NCBI RefSeq assembly: GCF_030581005.1
Contig: NZ_JAUQSX010000004.1
Coordinates: forward strand, 186,001 to 250,000
From: Hymenobacter mellowenesis
GTDB taxonomy: Bacteria > Bacteroidota > Bacteroidia > Cytophagales > Hymenobacteraceae
Direction: 5' to 3'
DNA: 64,000 bases
Part shown: piece after piece, positions 62,224 to 64,000 of the stretch
Layout of the letters: every line of letters begins with the position of its first letter
Position numbering within the stretch: the first letter of the stretch is position 1
Program-made: the position numbers and the translations under genes
Notes under the pieces: model-generated
Database searches by the model: none
Told to the model about the DNA's origin: nothing
Seen by the model: only the letters and a program-made list of their open reading frames with translations

Positions 62224-62919
62224 CTACCCCACCAGCCCCAGCACCTCGCGCAGCCGCTCCACAGCCCGGAACTCCACGCCCGCCAGCAGCTCGGCGGGCA
62301 CGTGCTCATGTATCCAGTTCGCGTGGTAGGGCACGTGGATGGCTGAGAAACCCAGCTTCGCCACCGGCAGAATGTCGGATTTCAGCGAGTTGCCAATCAT
62401 GACGAAGTTCTCCGGCGTGGCTCCGAGGCGGGCGAACAGGCGGCGGTAAGTCGGCACGTCCTTTTCGCTCACGATTTCAACGTAGTCGAAAAAGTCGCCC
62501 AGGCCGGAGCGGGCAATTTTGCTTTCCTGGTCGAACAGGTCGCCCTTGGTGAGGAGGATGAGCTTGTGGCCGCGCTCTTTTAGCTCCGTCAGCACCTCCA
62601 CCACATCGGGCAGCGGCTCGATGGCGAAGCGCAGCAGGTCTTTACCCAGGTCCAGAATTCGCTGGATTTCGGAGCCCACCACCGCGCCGCCCGAGAGCTG
62701 AATCGTGGTTTCAATCATCGAGAGCATAAACGACTTGGCGCCGTAGCCGAACAGCTGCATGTTGGCCCGCTGCACATCGTAGAGCCGCGCGTTGATGGTA
62801 TCGGTATCCGCGTAATGCGCCAGAATCTGGAGCAGCTGGGCTTCGACGTGATCGAAATGCGGCTGGTTGGGCCAGAGCGTGTCGTCGGCGTCGAAGGCGA
62901 TGAAGGTTTGCGTAGGCAT
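62224..62919 (-). CDS. HAD-superfamily hydrolase
   Basis: This 231-residue phosphatase-like HAD protein has motif I FDADDTLWPN with both aspartates, motif II LLTKGD, motif III Lys in SEKDVPTYRRLF and motif IV IGNSLKSDILP. The C1 cap is helical. The substrate is unknown; small-phosphometabolite phosphatases look like this. It is first of a two-gene unit with DUF4269. Confidence 0.88.
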   Translation of the reverse strand: MPTQTFIAFDADDTLWPNQPHFDHVEAQLLQILAHYADTDTINARLYDVQRANMQLFGYGAKSFMLSMIETTIQLSGGAVVGSEIQRILDLGKDLLRFAIEPLPDVVEVLTELKERGHKLILLTKGDLFDQESKIARSGLGDFFDYVEIVSEKDVPTYRRLFARLGATPENFVMIGNSLKSDILPVAKLGFSAIHVPYHANWIHEHVPAELLAGVEFRAVERLREVLGLVG

Positions 62920-62942
62920 GGGGGTGGGAATGATTTAGAACG

Positions 62943-63047
62943 TCATGCCGAGCGCAGCCGAGGCATCTCGCGTGAAGTAGTAACTCAATCGTGAGAACGG
63001 TTTGAATAGTGGTAGCACGCGAGATGCCTCGGCTGCGCTCGGCATGA
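62943..63047. repeat. Family-1 palindrome, copy 8 (ATGCC subtype)
   Basis: Perfect 32-base arms (62943-62974 and 63016-63047) have sub-dyad ATGCC...GGCAT, a third pairing variant. The spacer has GTAGTAACTCAATCGTGAGAA. It lies between the divergent HAD and CAT-like genes, where both promoters are expected. Confidence 0.92.
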
Positions 63048-63097
63048 CCGTATAGAAACGTTCGGCAACGTCGCAAAGCTACCGACCTTTGCCCGCC

Positions 63098-63733
63098 ATG
63101 AAGCACCTGATTGACCTCGAAACCTGGCCGCGCCGCGAGCATTTTGCCTTCTTCTCATCTTTCGAAGAGCCTTTCTTCGGCCTCACCGCCAACGTGGATT
63201 GTACCACGGCGCAGGCCGAAGCCAAACGGCTGGGCGTGTCGTTCTTCCTCTACTACCTCTATCACGCCTTGGAGGCGGCCAACGAAGTCAAAGCCTTTCG
63301 CTACCGCATCGAAAACGGCCAAGTGTTCCTCTACGACCGCATTCACGCCTCCGCCACCCTGGGCCGGCCCGACCACACGTTCGCCTTTTCCTTCATCGAA
63401 CAAAACGACACGCTGGCCGGTTTCATTGCCGCCGCCGAGGCCGAAATCGCGGCCGTGCAGGCCAGCACCGGCCTGCGCCTGAACGATACCACCGGCCGCC
63501 CCGACGTGGTGCACTGCTCGGCCCTGCCGTGGGTGCGCTTCACGGGCCTCTCGCACGCACGCAGCTTCTCGCACCCCGACAGCTGCCCCAAAATTTCCTT
63601 CGGCCAGGTCTTTCCGGAGGGTGCCACATTGCAAATGCCGGTATCGGTGCACCTGCATCACAGTCTCGGCGATGGCTACCATGTGGGCTTGTTTCTGGCC
63701 GCGTTTCAACGGCGGCTGGCGGCGCGGCCATAA
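63098..63733 (+). CDS. Chloramphenicol acetyltransferase-like (CAT) protein
   Basis: This 211-residue protein of the trimeric CAT family has catalytic His188 and Asp192 in LHHSLGDGYHVGLF, matching the HHxxxDG signature, and the N-terminal W-x-R-x-x-H-F (WPRREHFAFF). Ser143 lies in the ALPWVRFTGL region. Family members acetylate chloramphenicol, but chromosomal versions often have other or unknown acceptors, so resistance should not be assumed. ATG 63098 matches the family start; a TTG lies nine bases upstream in frame. Confidence 0.85.
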   Translation: MKHLIDLETWPRREHFAFFSSFEEPFFGLTANVDCTTAQAEAKRLGVSFFLYYLYHALEAANEVKAFRYRIENGQVFLYDRIHASATLGRPDHTFAFSFIEQNDTLAGFIAAAEAEIAAVQASTGLRLNDTTGRPDVVHCSALPWVRFTGLSHARSFSHPDSCPKISFGQVFPEGATLQMPVSVHLHHSLGDGYHVGLFLAAFQRRLAARP

Positions 63734-63745
63734 CGTAGACAGCCC

Positions 63746-64000
63746 ATGCTCTCGCACCCGCACGAAGTCTTCCTTGAAGTGGCCCAGCGCCTGAGCTTCA
63801 CTAAGGCCAGCCAGGCGCTGTTCACCAGCCAATCGGCCGTGAGCAAGCAGGTGAAGGCGCTGGAGGAGCACTACAAAACCGGCCTGTTCGAGCGCCTGGG
63901 CAGCAGCATCCAGCTCACCCCCGCCGGCCGCAAGCTCTACGAAAAGCTGCTGCAGGCCAAGCAGCTGCAGCAAGAGTTGCACCAGGAAATGAGCGCGCTC
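63746..64000 (+). CDS. LysR-family transcriptional regulator, N-terminal part cut by the right edge
   Basis: The frame is open from ATG 63746 to the window end (85 codons). The helix-turn-helix reads FLEVAQRLSFTKASQALFTSQSAVSKQVKALEEHYKTGLFERLGSSIQLTPAG, the standard LysR DNA-binding domain. It starts 12 bases after the CAT-like gene on the same strand, so it may be co-transcribed with it. The effector domain is outside the window. Confidence 0.9.
   Translation, partial: MLSHPHEVFLEVAQRLSFTKASQALFTSQSAVSKQVKALEEHYKTGLFERLGSSIQLTPAGRKLYEKLLQAKQLQQELHQEMSAL

Noticed and set aside
1363..63047. Treating all palindromes as ordinary intrinsic terminators
   Set aside because: Several lie inside operons or between divergent genes, lack T-runs, share sequence between distant copies and have 70-160-base two-hairpin structure.
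63098..63733. Calling the CAT-like gene a chloramphenicol resistance determinant
   Set aside because: The catalytic motif is intact, but chromosomal family members often have other acceptors and nothing mobile surrounds it.
1..64000. tRNA, rRNA, CRISPR or transposase genes
   Set aside because: I looked in all intergenic gaps and saw no cloverleaf, ribosomal, repeat-spacer or DDE/Y1 transposase signature.

Overview
The window looks like chromosome from a GC-rich member of the Bacteroidota, most likely Hymenobacteraceae (Hymenobacter-like). The grounds are type IX secretion C-terminal sorting domains on two secreted proteins, Bacteroidota-style promoter boxes (TAnnTTTG) ahead of several genes, families typical of the phylum (DUF4197, an Omp85 protein with an N-terminal helical region, TonB C-terminal proteins), and coding GC of about 60-65 percent with strong GC at third codon positions. 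No rRNA, tRNA, CRISPR array, prophage or transposase gene was recognised.

Layout. 1-5.5 kb: a truncated membrane-protein tail, an SPFH protein, a divergent NAD-kinase-like protein and a ~1000-residue HD + HSP90-like ATPase whose central half is strikingly AT-rich. 5.5-7.4 kb: a compact arsenic cluster (arsC, an ArsN-like acetyltransferase, an aquaporin) whose arsC start is out of frame. 7.4-11 kb: an AT-rich gap, a TonB-like protein and an Omp85 protein. 11-15.8 kb: a radical SAM/DUF4130 nucleic-acid pair, an RmlD-type reductase and an MFS exporter. 16-22 kb: envelope and secreted proteins, and a bestrophin. 22-25 kb: a TPR histidine kinase and LuxR-type regulator. 25-29 kb: an AraC regulator, aldehyde dehydrogenase and DUF779. 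29-32 kb: MaoC, a secreted pectate-lyase-like protein and DUF4197. 32-38.5 kb: a sugar-acid locus (SDR, GH1, KDPGal aldolase, DgoD, DgoK, lactonase) that together can form a De Ley-Doudoroff galactose route. 38.6-44.7 kb: an RND efflux operon. 44.9-60 kb: pbpC and alpha-2-macroglobulin, split by a complete Wadjet (JetABCD) anti-plasmid operon on the opposite strand. 60-64 kb: a rhomboid lacking its catalytic histidine, DUF4269, HAD, CAT-like and LysR genes.

The most distinctive feature is not a gene. At least seventeen palindromic elements of about 70-160 bases, in several sequence families, sit between genes, inside operons, across stop codons, and once in frame inside pbpC. Most have the architecture of two inverted REP-like hairpins around a short spacer (REPIN/BIME-like). 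Two families carry a terminal GTAG tetranucleotide. In the commonest family, base pairs inside each arm co-vary between copies. No gene that could mobilise them is present, so they would have to be moved in trans.
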